Both the position numbers and the translations under genes were made by a program. Positions 25,326-34,258 of a stretch of 43,943 nt of DNA are shown piece by piece (positions within the stretch are counted from its first letter, which is position 1; every line of letters starts with the position of its first letter). The stretch is from the NCBI GenBank assembly GCA_013202295.1, contig JABMRT010000076.1, positions 1 through 43,943 of the forward strand, given 5' to 3'. The notes under the pieces are model-generated. The model worked only from the letters and a program-made list of their open reading frames with translations. It was not told where the DNA came from and searched no databases. This DNA comes from Candidatus Zhuqueibacterota bacterium. GTDB lineage: Bacteria > Zhuqueibacterota > QNDG01 > JABMRT01.

Positions 25326-26699
25326 ATGAAACATATCCGATATAGTGTATGGATTGTTTTTCCTGTATTTTTACAGGCTCAGGTTTTTCTGAATGAGGTG
25401 ATGTTCAATCCCTCTGGTCCGGAATCGAGTGATGAATTCGTGGAGATCCTGAATGCTTCCACGGGCACGGTCGATCTAACTGGCTGGCAGATTGGAGACG
25501 GTTCGGATTCGGATTTTCTATCCACCGCAGGAGAAGGTCTGTTCCTTGCTCCAGGCCAGTATGCATTGATCCTGGATCCCGATTATTTTGACAATTCCAC
25601 GACCTATGAAGACTTGATCCCTCCTGAATGCCTGATCTGCACCCTTGACGGTTCGACTTTCGGTAGTGGAGGTTTTTCAAACAGTCAAGCGGAAAAGGTT
25701 ACTCTCCTTGATGATTCCGGTTCCGAAGTTGATCAGCATGCCTACTCTATTCAAACCCCGGCCGGATACTCTGAGGAGCGGGTAGAAGACGCCTCCTCCC
25801 CCGAATATAATTTATGGAAAGGGAGTTCTTCTGAAAACGGCACACCGGGCGGCGCGAATAGTGTGAGCATCATTCCGGTTTCATTTGAAAAGTACACACT
25901 GATTATCAATGAGATTATGAGCGATCCCATTGTGGGTGAGCCGGAATGGTTCGAGATTTATAATCGAAGTTCAGAGACAATCAATCTCAATGGATGGATG
26001 TTCTCTGATTCTGACACGATTGAAATTATCCCATTCTGCTCTGAGGAGCGATCTATCAATGCAGGTGCGTATGCTGTGATCAGTGAGGATTCATCCCTCC
26101 TCAATTCCATGCTTGCCGGATCGGATCTGCTTTTCGTGCCTTCAATCTGGCCCTCTCTGAACAATGGCGAGGATGTGATCCATCTGGGCGATCCTTCCGG
26201 TCAATGGATTGATCAGGTTGCGTATGAAGCATCCTGGCAGGCCATTCCAAACACCTCACTTGAGCGAATCTCACCCGAAGGTGGATCAAGCGATAGCACA
26301 AACTGGTATTCATGCACTACCCCTTCTGGTATGACACCGGGTGAAGCAAATAGTGTGTATGCGTCATTCATTCCAACAAATTCGCAAATCACAGTGACTC
26401 CTGATCCGTTCTCACCGGATGGAGACGGGTTTGAAGACGTGGCCGTAATCACCTTTCATATCGCGACTGAGACGGCATCTGTCCGTCTTCAGATTTATGA
26501 TATAAGCGGACGTCTTATTCGTACACTGATCGGGGGTGGGTCTTCCGGCTCCCAAGGTCAGATTCTCTGGGACGGTAAAGATGAAAATGGAAAGATCGCC
26601 AGTATAGGTGTATATATTGTTTATTTGTCCAGCTTGAATGCGCGACAGGCTGTCCAGTCAGAAGCCAGAACCACACTTGTTCTGGCTGGTCGATTGTGA
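25326..26699 (+). CDS. Secreted protein with two lamin-tail domains and FlgD-like C-terminus
   Basis: 457 residues. Signal peptide (VWIVFPVFLQAQ), then a lamin-tail-like domain (LNEVMFNPSGPESSDEFVEI, LTGWQIGDG) and a second one from about residue 195 (IINEIMSDPIVGEPEWFEIY, LNGWMFSD). The last ~90 residues form a FlgD-like/gliding-type module (SPDGDGFEDVAVITF, LQIYDISGRLIRTL, ILWDGKDENG). No enzyme domain is present, so it may be a surface or adhesion protein. It is transcribed away from the two-component pair and stands alone. Confidence 0.82.
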   Translation: MKHIRYSVWIVFPVFLQAQVFLNEVMFNPSGPESSDEFVEILNASTGTVDLTGWQIGDGSDSDFLSTAGEGLFLAPGQYALILDPDYFDNSTTYEDLIPPECLICTLDGSTFGSGGFSNSQAEKVTLLDDSGSEVDQHAYSIQTPAGYSEERVEDASSPEYNLWKGSSSENGTPGGANSVSIIPVSFEKYTLIINEIMSDPIVGEPEWFEIYNRSSETINLNGWMFSDSDTIEIIPFCSEERSINAGAYAVISEDSSLLNSMLAGSDLLFVPSIWPSLNNGEDVIHLGDPSGQWIDQVAYEASWQAIPNTSLERISPEGGSSDSTNWYSCTTPSGMTPGEANSVYASFIPTNSQITVTPDPFSPDGDGFEDVAVITFHIATETASVRLQIYDISGRLIRTLIGGGSSGSQGQILWDGKDENGKIASIGVYIVYLSSLNARQAVQSEARTTLVLAGRL

Positions 26700-27149
26700 T
26701 TTACCATACAAAGCACATCATCTTTGATAGGAAACCAAGGCGATTCAATCCATTTAAACAAGTTATCCACATATTATTCACAGCTATGCAGTGCAGGTAG
26801 AAACAAGCAACTTTCCTGCTTAAAAATCCCATTTAATTGGATCCTGTATTCCGATATATATTAACACATAACAAATGCGCGCCAACATTTTGATATTCAA
26901 TTAATTACAGCATCCTTTCAATCGATTGTATGCATTGCCAAATATCGATTTACCAATGAGATAACGACGAATCCAATATTTCAAGAGTATTCATTCTTAA
27001 AGGCAGGGTGATGTTTTAAGTTATCCACATTTTCCGAACATTGAGCGATTATTGAAATAAGACACAGAAAAAGACCTTGTTTATTGACCTTAATTTCTAT
27101 ATATTTATCCGAAAATCTAAACAAATAATGGAAGGGGGGATTTTAATAT
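26700..27149. promoter_or_regulatory. A+T-rich intergenic region with three DnaA boxes
   Basis: No gene in 450 bp. It contains perfect DnaA boxes TTATCCACA at 26763-26771 and 27021-27029, both on the plus strand, and a one-mismatch box TTATTCACA at 26774-26782 only two bases after the first. The DNA between is strongly A+T-rich. It lies upstream of rpsU and, further on, dnaG. It could be a DnaA-controlled promoter region or part of a replication origin; neither can be settled from sequence alone. Confidence 0.55.
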
Positions 27150-27347
27150 ATGCCCTCAGTAAAACTTCGTGATGGAGAAACATTTGAGCGTGCATTCAAG
27201 CGGTTTACGAAGCAATGTGAAAAAGCTGGACTCATGTCAGACATCAAAAAACATCAACATTTTGAGAAACCCAGTGAAAGAAAGAAAAGAAAGTTAAACG
27301 CAGCAAAGCGTAAGATGCGTAAACTGCAAGCCATGTTGGTGCATTAA
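27150..27347 (+). CDS. rpsU: 30S ribosomal protein S21
   Basis: 65 residues. MPSVKLRDGETFERAFKRF is the typical start of bS21, followed by the basic tail PSERKKRKLNAAKRKMRK. A strong GGAAGGGGGGA precedes the start. It joins the small ribosomal subunit and helps mRNA binding. It begins a run of housekeeping genes that includes dnaG, recalling the classic rpsU-dnaG-rpoD arrangement, but here rpoD does not follow and yqeY, cvpA and mutS2 are inserted. Confidence 0.95.
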   Translation: MPSVKLRDGETFERAFKRFTKQCEKAGLMSDIKKHQHFEKPSERKKRKLNAAKRKMRKLQAMLVH

Positions 27348-27390
27348 CAGAACAGGTGGCGCTGATATACGGTTAAAAAGGAATGCTTTA

Positions 27391-27834
27391 ATGGGCCTGG
27401 AAGAAAAGCTAAGCACAGATTTGAAAGCAGCCATGAAGTCGAGTAACAAGGCTGTTGTGGATACACTTCGAATCATTCGTGCGGCGATTCAAAATGTCCG
27501 TCTTGACAAGAAAGAGGATCTCTCGGAAGAGGAAGTTCTTTCTGTAATCAGCAAGGAAGCCAAGAAGCGTAAAGAATCCATTGAACTGTATGAAAAAGGT
27601 GGCCGAACTGATCTGGTCGAGCAGGAATCCAAAGAACTGGAAATCATATCGGCCTATTTGCCTGAAGCAATGTCTGACGAGATATTGATCCCGATCATTG
27701 ATGAAGCCCTTCAAGAATCTGGCGTGGAAAGTATAAATGAAATGGGCAAAGTCATGGCACTGATCATGCCCAAGGTCAAGGGCAAAGCTGACGGCAAACA
27801 CGTTCAGGATCTGGTTAAAGAAAAACTGAGTTAA
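27391..27834 (+). CDS. yqeY: YqeY/GatB-related protein
   Basis: 147 residues. MGLEEKLSTDLKAAMKSSNK, VVDTLRIIRAAI and the C-terminal stretch MGKVMALIMPKVKGKADGK match the GatB/YqeY family, which shares its fold with the tail domain of the tRNA amidotransferase GatB. The precise function is unknown. YqeY lies next to rpsU and dnaG in many bacteria, as here (43 bp after rpsU). It is followed by a strong terminator. Confidence 0.93.
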   Translation: MGLEEKLSTDLKAAMKSSNKAVVDTLRIIRAAIQNVRLDKKEDLSEEEVLSVISKEAKKRKESIELYEKGGRTDLVEQESKELEIISAYLPEAMSDEILIPIIDEALQESGVESINEMGKVMALIMPKVKGKADGKHVQDLVKEKLS

Positions 27835-27858
27835 CCGGATTTTCTTGAGATTTTTTAT

Positions 27859-27895
27859 GAAGCCCTGCGCTTTTCGAGCCCAGGGCTTCTTTTTT
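27859..27895 (+). terminator. Rho-independent terminator of rpsU-yqeY
   Basis: GAAGCCCTG (27859-27867) and CAGGGCTTC (27881-27889) form a 9-bp stem, followed by six T residues (27890-27895). It separates rpsU-yqeY from the cvpA-mutS2-dnaG unit. Confidence 0.9.
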
Positions 27896-27961
27896 CAAAA
27901 GCAGAATGTATCAATCCAATAATGATGTCAAGTATTCTCTCCGATATAATCAGAGACTTAT

Positions 27962-28600
27962 ATGAATCCTTTTGATGCAATAATTCTTCTTATACTCGGA
28001 TTACTCGCAGTTCGCGGATTGATCAAGGGCATTGTCCTTGAAGTGCTCACATTGCTGGGATTGATTCTGGCCTATTTTATCGCGATCCGGGAGATGAGCA
28101 CGCTTGCAACCATAATTGGCAAGGGCATTGAACTGCCTCCTGCCGCCCTTACCACAATCAGTTTTATCATAATTTTTGTTATTATTTTTATCATCGTGAG
28201 GCTCATTGCCGGTGCAATTAGCAAGCTCATCAAAAAATCCCCAGTCGGATGGCTTGATCGGGGAGGCGGCTTCTGTCTCGGCCTGACGAAAGGCGCGATT
28301 ATCGCCAGTCTGGCTGCGATGCTTGTTTCACTCTTTCCCCTTTCCGGCATCTGGAAAGCCAAACAGGATCAGTCCCTTTTATTCAAGCCGATTCAGGTTG
28401 TGGCACCCGCACTTTTTAATACCGCTCAGAAGATTTTTCCAGAGGCCAAGAATTTCACAGAAGAAATGCGGGAAGTGATTGACAGCCAGACCGACAAAGC
28501 CAAAGAATATATCCTCAAAAAACAAATAGACTCAATCCAAGACACCCTCGATAAAGAAGCCAAAGTACTTCAAGATGCAGCCAAAAACCTTAACAAGTGA
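27962..28600 (+). CDS. CvpA family membrane protein
   Basis: 212 residues. Four hydrophobic segments fill the first ~130 residues (AIILLILGLLAVRGLIKGI, FIIIFVIIFIIVRLIAGAI among them), the CvpA/colicin V production pattern. A charged helical tail follows. The last 26 bases overlap the start of mutS2, indicating coupled translation; cvpA-mutS2 neighbourhoods are common in bacteria. Its role is not well defined; membrane or cell-envelope stress functions have been proposed for the family. The Shine-Dalgarno sequence is weak. Confidence 0.88.
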   Translation: MNPFDAIILLILGLLAVRGLIKGIVLEVLTLLGLILAYFIAIREMSTLATIIGKGIELPPAALTTISFIIIFVIIFIIVRLIAGAISKLIKKSPVGWLDRGGGFCLGLTKGAIIASLAAMLVSLFPLSGIWKAKQDQSLLFKPIQVVAPALFNTAQKIFPEAKNFTEEMREVIDSQTDKAKEYILKKQIDSIQDTLDKEAKVLQDAAKNLNK

Positions 28601-30929
28601 TATACTGGCTCTCGAGTTCGACCGCATTTTAGATGCAGTTGCCGATCGGACTCTTTCCTCTGCCAGTAAACAACACATTCTCACTCTTCCTTTTTTAAAC
28701 GATCAGGAACGCCTTGATAAAGAATTATCCCGTGTCACTGAATTTAAGGGATTGCTCGAGTTTGGCGATCCTTTTCCACTCGAGCGCTTTATCGATTTTC
28801 GTCCCATTATCAAACAGGTTGAGATAGAAGGATCCGTGCTCCAGTCAGAGCAGTTTCTCAAAGTTTGCCAATTCATTTCCATGATCGGCAGGCTCATCCG
28901 TTATTTTGAGGATCGGAAAGAAAAATATCCACTGCTTTTTAACATAATGTCTCGATGCGCACCCTTGCCCGAACTTGAGAAATCCATAGATCACATCATG
29001 GATCCCATAGGGGAAATCCGAGACAATGCTTCAGATGCATTGCGGAAGATTCGGCGAGACATCCATAATCACAGCGCGAAAATCCGTACCAGGCTGGATT
29101 CCTTGCTTCGGCAAATGGTGGACAAAGAGTATGCGCAGGACAATCAGCTCGTTTTGCGCGAAGGCAGGCTGGTGATTCCGATGAAGCAGAATCATTCCGC
29201 CCGTCTGAAAGGGCTGGTGCTGGATCAGTCCGCGAGTGGTGCCACGGTATTCATTGAGCCCTTTGCCGTGGCTGATCTGAATAATTCGCTTCGCCGTCTG
29301 AAACTCAATGAGAAAAAAGAAATTTACCGGCTTCTTATGGATCTCACGAATCAATTCCGCAGCCACCTGGATGTTTTCCAAACCAATCTGACACAATGTA
29401 TTCAGATGGATTCTTTGCACGCACGGGCGCGATTCGCAGTGGAGACCCAAAGTCATCGGGCTCTGTCCGGCAAATCCCATGAGATTGAGCTGAAAAACGC
29501 GAGACATCCCATGCTGCTTCAAAAAATGGATCGGGAACAGGTGGTTCCCCTGACATTTATAATGGATGACTCCATTCACACGCTAGTCATGTCAGGCCCC
29601 AACGCGGGTGGCAAAACTGTGGCCGCAAAAACGATCGGGCTCATGGCCCTGATGCATCAGCATGGGCTGCTCATTCCTACAGACGAGGATTCCACGCTAC
29701 CCCTTTTCTCCGCAATTTATGCAGATATCGGTGACAAGCAATCCATCGAACAGGATCTCTCCACCTTTTCTTCCCACATCGGCAATATTAAGCGCATTCT
29801 CGATTATGCAGATTCCAAATGTCTGGTGATCATGGATGAGATCGGTTCGTCCACCGATCCAGCGGAGGGTGTGGCGCTGGCCATTTCCGTGCTCCGCTAT
29901 TTGTTAAAAAAGGGCGCAACCACAGTGGTCACCACCCATCTTGGAGAACTTAAAGTTTTCGCCCATGATGAACCGGGTGTAGAGAATGGATCCATGCTGT
30001 TCAATCAGGACACCCTTTCGCCCACCTATCGGTTTCAATTGGGTCTACCGGGATCCAGCTACGCGTTTGAAATCGCGGAACGTCTCGGTGTGGATCCGCA
30101 AATCATCCAAGAAGCCCGGTCTCATATTGGGGAGAACCGCAACCGGCTGGATCAACTTGTCCTTAACCTTGAAAAGGAGCTGGAGAAGACGCGATCACGG
30201 CTTCACGAAGTCGAAATCCAGGAAAGCCGACTCTCCGGTCTCGTGCAGCTTTATCAGGGTAAAATCGACCGGATCAAGTTGGAATCCGAAAAACGACAAA
30301 GCGAAATTCTGGCCGAGGCCGATCAAATCCTGAAAGATGCCAATGTGACGGCCGAGCGTGTGATCCGCGAAATCAAGGAGGAGAAAGCAAGCCACACCGT
30401 GATCCAGGCCGGTCAAAAAGAGATTCGATCCCAACGAGAACAAATTAAAAAGATCCAAAAAAATGAATCCGGCCCGCCGCCCCAAATCAAACCGGGCGAA
30501 CGAGTTCGCTGGACGGTCACAGGGGCAACAGGGGAGGTGACGGGCAATCCCGACAAATCGGGACGGATCCAAATCCAGAGCAAAGGCGTGAAATTAAAAG
30601 TGCCCGCTACTGAATTGGAAATCGTGGAGGGCGGAGCGTCCCTCCCAAAGAAAAAGGGGAAGGTCCATTACCAGACGCCTTCCGCTATATCAAACGAGAT
30701 CGATCTTCGAGGCTTGACCGCCGAAGAGGCGATTCAGCGTACAGATCAATTCATCGGAGAGGCCGCTGTCTCCGGATTGACCTCTCTCTGCATTATTCAC
30801 GGAAAGGGAACAGGTGTGCTCAGAAAAGAGGTCGGCGAATTTCTGAAGCGGCATCCCCTCGTGAAAACCCAACGGCCCGGGCGTTACAATGAAGGCGATG
30901 CGGGCGTGACTGTGATCGAGATCAAATGA
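28575..30929 (+). CDS. mutS2: MutS2 ATPase/endonuclease
   Basis: 784 residues, the usual MutS2 length. Walker A SGPNAGGKT, the Walker B stretch LVIMDEIGSSTDPAEG and TTHLGELK mark the MutS ATPase core. A coiled-coil region (about 515-640) leads to a C-terminal Smr domain with EIDLRGLTAEEA and IIHGKGTGVLRK. MutS2 acts on branched DNA or on collided ribosomes rather than on mismatches. It overlaps cvpA and dnaG, so all three are probably one transcript. Confidence 0.96.
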   Translation: MQPKTLTSDILALEFDRILDAVADRTLSSASKQHILTLPFLNDQERLDKELSRVTEFKGLLEFGDPFPLERFIDFRPIIKQVEIEGSVLQSEQFLKVCQFISMIGRLIRYFEDRKEKYPLLFNIMSRCAPLPELEKSIDHIMDPIGEIRDNASDALRKIRRDIHNHSAKIRTRLDSLLRQMVDKEYAQDNQLVLREGRLVIPMKQNHSARLKGLVLDQSASGATVFIEPFAVADLNNSLRRLKLNEKKEIYRLLMDLTNQFRSHLDVFQTNLTQCIQMDSLHARARFAVETQSHRALSGKSHEIELKNARHPMLLQKMDREQVVPLTFIMDDSIHTLVMSGPNAGGKTVAAKTIGLMALMHQHGLLIPTDEDSTLPLFSAIYADIGDKQSIEQDLSTFSSHIGNIKRILDYADSKCLVIMDEIGSSTDPAEGVALAISVLRYLLKKGATTVVTTHLGELKVFAHDEPGVENGSMLFNQDTLSPTYRFQLGLPGSSYAFEIAERLGVDPQIIQEARSHIGENRNRLDQLVLNLEKELEKTRSRLHEVEIQESRLSGLVQLYQGKIDRIKLESEKRQSEILAEADQILKDANVTAERVIREIKEEKASHTVIQAGQKEIRSQREQIKKIQKNESGPPPQIKPGERVRWTVTGATGEVTGNPDKSGRIQIQSKGVKLKVPATELEIVEGGASLPKKKGKVHYQTPSAISNEIDLRGLTAEEAIQRTDQFIGEAAVSGLTSLCIIHGKGTGVLRKEVGEFLKRHPLVKTQRPGRYNEGDAGVTVIEIK

Positions 30930-32734
30930 AAGTACCTGACGATATCATTCAGCAGATTCGCGAATCCACAGATATTGTAGAAGTGGTTGGGGAGCATGTT
31001 TCCTTGAAGAAGCGGGGCAAATCCTATTTTGGACTTTGCCCTTTCCACCAGGAGAAGTCCCCCTCTTTTCATGTGGATCCTGTTCGTCAGTTCTTTCACT
31101 GTTTCGGATGCGGTGCGGGCGGCAATGTCTTTTCGTTTCTCATGCAGACCGAAGGCATGTCTTTTCCTGAATCCATGCGAATTCTGGCAGAGCGGGCCGG
31201 GATTCCGCTCCCTGAATCCGACCAAATGGAAGAGGCCCATAAAGAAACCGAAGCGCTGTACCGGATCAATCAGATGGCGGCTGATTTTTATCGTGACTGT
31301 CTGTATAAAACTGAAGCCGGCAAGAAAGTGCTTGGTTACCTTGAAGGCCGGGCATTCGACTCTGCCACAATCGATCTTTTTCAAGTGGGTTATGCGCCCA
31401 ATCTTTGGGACGGCCTGATTCAAAAGGCCACGCGGGAAGGAAGCAAACTCGACCTGCTCGAAAAAGCGGGCCTTATTGTTCCCAAAAAAGACGGCAGGGG
31501 ACATTATGATCGGTTCCGCGGTCGCTTGATGTTTCCGATTATCAATCCGTCAGGGCGCATCGCTGGATTTGGCGGGCGCATTCTCACAGACGACAAAAAT
31601 TCACCCAAATACATCAATTCCCCTGAGACTATTGTGTATCAGAAAAGCCGGATTCTTTACGGACTGCATCAGAGTAAAACCGGCATCCGGCGAGAAGATC
31701 TGGTGATTCTGGTTGAAGGATATACGGATCTGATGCGCTTGTTCCAGACCGGATTAGATAATGCGATTGCGACATCCGGCACAGCCCTGGCCGAGCAACA
31801 CGCCGTACTATTGTCCCGCTACACCAAAAATATCATCCTGGTATTTGACGGAGATGATGCGGGATTTCAGGCCACACGACGGGCGATCCAAATATTATTC
31901 GCTCAAGGTTTCAAAATCCGGATACTGGTGTTGCCTGAAGGCCAGGATCCCGATACGTGGCTACAGAAGCATCCCACCATCACCGGTGATGAAATCACTG
32001 CGCAATCTCTCGATGTCGTGGATTTCGTGATGTCCCGTGAATCCGCGAAAGAGAACACAGTGGAGGATCGGTCCCGATCCGCGCATGAAATTCTGGATTT
32101 GTTGGGAACCATTCAGGATCCCGTAGAACGGAATCTGCTCGTGAAGAAAACCGGAGAGATCCTCGATCTGGATGAGCGCGTGCTGTATGAGCAAATGAAG
32201 CGCTCTTTCACATCCGGTGAGAGTGTGCAACTCCTCATCCAAACCGATCGCAAGAATGTGCTTGATCAAGCCGAAGAGACCCTGGTCAAGCTGATGATTG
32301 AAGATGCAGGGAAATGGGGCAAAATCATCCCGGGCTATATTGAAGCCAAACATATTCAAAGACCTCAGACCCGGAGGATCTTTGAAACGATAATCCAGAA
32401 GCCTGCCAAAAAAGGGGGATGGACCATGGAAGTTATCCTCTCTCATTTTAATGAATCGCCTCAAATCCAGCGCAAACTGACAGAGCTTCTTGAAAATCCT
32501 TTTGAAAAAGAATTGAATTTAAATAAGTTGGCCTGGGATTGTATACTCAGATTACGAGAAGTGGAAGTTCAGCAACAAATCAATGAGATTCGACAAAAAT
32601 TAAAAACTGTACAACAGCAGGGTAAAGAAACAGATGTCCAACGAATTGAATATGAGGCTCTCAAGAAAATCCTAAAAAATATGAGGCTTGAATTGGCCGC
32701 GAAATGGAAAAAAGATATTGAAATTCACGAATAA
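30926..32734 (+). CDS. dnaG: DNA primase
   Basis: 602 residues. The N-terminal CHC2 zinc finger has Cys38, His41, Cys59 and Cys62 (LCPFHQEKS..FHCFGCGAGG). The TOPRIM catalytic core has VEGYTD and VFDGDDAG. A helical C-terminal region for helicase contact completes it. It makes RNA primers for DNA replication. The start overlaps the mutS2 stop by four bases (ATGA), showing translational coupling. Confidence 0.97.
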   Translation: MKVPDDIIQQIRESTDIVEVVGEHVSLKKRGKSYFGLCPFHQEKSPSFHVDPVRQFFHCFGCGAGGNVFSFLMQTEGMSFPESMRILAERAGIPLPESDQMEEAHKETEALYRINQMAADFYRDCLYKTEAGKKVLGYLEGRAFDSATIDLFQVGYAPNLWDGLIQKATREGSKLDLLEKAGLIVPKKDGRGHYDRFRGRLMFPIINPSGRIAGFGGRILTDDKNSPKYINSPETIVYQKSRILYGLHQSKTGIRREDLVILVEGYTDLMRLFQTGLDNAIATSGTALAEQHAVLLSRYTKNIILVFDGDDAGFQATRRAIQILFAQGFKIRILVLPEGQDPDTWLQKHPTITGDEITAQSLDVVDFVMSRESAKENTVEDRSRSAHEILDLLGTIQDPVERNLLVKKTGEILDLDERVLYEQMKRSFTSGESVQLLIQTDRKNVLDQAEETLVKLMIEDAGKWGKIIPGYIEAKHIQRPQTRRIFETIIQKPAKKGGWTMEVILSHFNESPQIQRKLTELLENPFEKELNLNKLAWDCILRLREVEVQQQINEIRQKLKTVQQQGKETDVQRIEYEALKKILKNMRLELAAKWKKDIEIHE

Positions 32735-32762
32735 ATTGATTATTGTTTAATTCACCGACAGG

Positions 32763-32836
32763 GGGCCCATAGCTCAGTTGGTTAGAGCGACGGACTCATA
32801 ATCCGTTGGTCGGAGGTTCGAGTCCTCCTGGGCCCA
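32763..32836 (+). tRNA. tRNA with CAU anticodon, probably tRNA-Ile2
   Basis: 74 nt that fold fully: acceptor GGGCCCA/TGGGCCC, D arm, anticodon stem ACGGA/TCCGT around the loop CTCATAA (anticodon CAT), and T arm GGAGG/CCTCC with TTCGAGT. The discriminator is A, and CCA is not encoded. CAU can mean elongator methionine or the lysidine-modified isoleucine tRNA. The C4-G69 and C5-G68 acceptor pairs resemble Ile2, and the acceptor lacks initiator features. It lies 28 bp after dnaG. Confidence 0.93.
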
Positions 32837-32935
32837 CGTTGTTCTTTATCAAGACATTTTAAGGAGATCTATTTCTTGGGCGGAATCTATCGAGCCACAT
32901 TCGGATTATCCTTTTTTAAATTTAAATTCACATTT

Positions 32936-32966
32936 AAAAGTGCACCTCTGCAAGGCGCACTTTTTT
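32936..32966 (+). terminator. Rho-independent terminator after the tRNA
   Basis: AAAAGTGC (32936-32943) pairs with GCACTTTT (32957-32964), with extra pairs inside (CCT/AGG), followed by a run of T. It ends the dnaG-tRNA unit before the zinc-ribbon gene. Confidence 0.85.
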
Positions 32967-33010
32967 ATATTGTAAGGGTTTCTGCTTTGACTCTTCGAGA
33001 GGAGGTATGA

Positions 33011-33748
33011 TTGAGGCCACTATTAGACCAGCTGATTTCTTTACAGGACATTGATTCGGAGCTGATTAAATTGAGAAGTATACGAGGCGACCTTCCCCAG
33101 CAAGTGAAGCGGCTGCAAGATGAATTGTCTGAAATTGAAGAAAAATTGAATACACAGGAACAAAAACTGTTGCTTTTTAAAAAAGAACAGGATATCACAA
33201 AGCTGGAAATAAAGGCCCTTGAAGGCAAGCAGCAGAAATATCAAAGCCAGCTTTTTGAAGTTAAAAACAATCGAGAATATGATGCCGTGACCATGGAAAT
33301 TGAAAATGTGAAGGAAAATGTCGATCAGAAAGAGGAACGGCTGCTCGAATTGATGGATCTGGATCAAGAGCTACAAAAATCAATTGAAGAAATCAAAACC
33401 GAATTGACCGAAAAAAAGGGCCAGGCCAAGACCAAAGATGGACAACTGAATTCGCTTCTCAAAAAAACCGAAGCGGAAGAAAAAACACTTGAAGAGAAGC
33501 GCAATAAACTGGTGGCATTGTTCCAACCCCGGATGATCTCGACGTATAATCGCATCCTGAAGGCGAAGAATGGTATGGCTGTGGTGCCGATTGTGCGCAA
33601 CTGTTGTTGCGGAGGATGCTATAAATCTCTTCCTCCCCAGCGGGTAATGGAGATTCGGGATATGGAACAGTTAATTCTGTGTGAGAATTGCGGCCGTATT
33701 ATTGTCTGGGATGAAGAGAAGGCCAGTAAAATGGATGATGCAGATTAA
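33011..33748 (+). CDS. Coiled-coil protein with C4 zinc ribbon (DUF164-like)
   Basis: 245 residues. It starts at TTG 33011, five bases after GGAGG; the nearby ATG (33007) is in another frame. Residues 20-170 form long coiled coils rich in Glu, Lys and Gln. The end has four cysteines in a zinc ribbon (NCCCGGCYKSLPPQ..LILCENCGRIIVW). This matches the zf-RING_7/DUF164 family, often encoded near rnpB and other RNA genes. Its role is unclear; nucleic-acid or ribosome contact is guessed. rnpB follows on the same strand. Confidence 0.88.
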   Translation: MRPLLDQLISLQDIDSELIKLRSIRGDLPQQVKRLQDELSEIEEKLNTQEQKLLLFKKEQDITKLEIKALEGKQQKYQSQLFEVKNNREYDAVTMEIENVKENVDQKEERLLELMDLDQELQKSIEEIKTELTEKKGQAKTKDGQLNSLLKKTEAEEKTLEEKRNKLVALFQPRMISTYNRILKAKNGMAVVPIVRNCCCGGCYKSLPPQRVMEIRDMEQLILCENCGRIIVWDEEKASKMDDAD

Positions 33749-33818
33749 TATAAAGTCCTACGCATTATGGTGCTGAATTTTTGATAGAAGACACGTTCTT
33801 TTTAAATGTCGAATGATT

Positions 33819-34230
33819 CCCCGAAGTAAAACGGGTGATCGCTTTCAGTTGGCTTGTCCAGTCTGGGAGAGGAAAGTCCGAACTCCGCAGGGTATGATGC
33901 TCCGGAAACCGGAGGCATTCCGATAATCGGAATGACGGAAAGTGCCACAGAAAATAAACCACTCCACGCATGTGGAGAAAGGGTGAAAAGGTGGGGTAAG
34001 AGCCCACCGCCCTGACGGTGACGTCAGGGGCATTGTAAACCCCATCAGGAGCAAGGCCAAATAGGCGAGGACTTCTGTTCCGCATCGTGGAACAGAGACA
34101 GAACGGCCCGTTCTGTTTGACTCACGGGTAGGCTGCACGATTCAGGCGGCAACGTCTGAACCAGATAAATGATCATCGATTCCGCCGTGTGCGGGATAAC
34201 AGGATTCGGCTTATAGTTTTACTTTCGGGG
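33819..34230 (+). ncRNA. rnpB: RNase P RNA (bacterial class A)
   Basis: About 412 nt. Conserved core: GAGGAAAGTCCGAACTCC near 33869, ACAGAAA near 33948, GGTAAGAGCCCACC near 33994, and ATAACAGGATTCGGCTTATAG near the 3' end. The ends pair as P1: CCCCGAAGTAAAAC (33819-33832) with GTTTTACTTTCGGGG (34216-34230), with one unpaired base. It is the catalytic RNA that trims tRNA 5' leaders. Exact ends are inferred from this pairing. The minus-strand open frames here are spurious. Confidence 0.95.
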
Positions 34231-34258
34231 ATATTTATTTTATTGGGAGTCCACATTT

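Noticed and set aside
33765-34138. Minus-strand frames across 33765-34138
   Set aside because: They overlap the RNase P RNA, whose conserved core and P1 pairing are clear.
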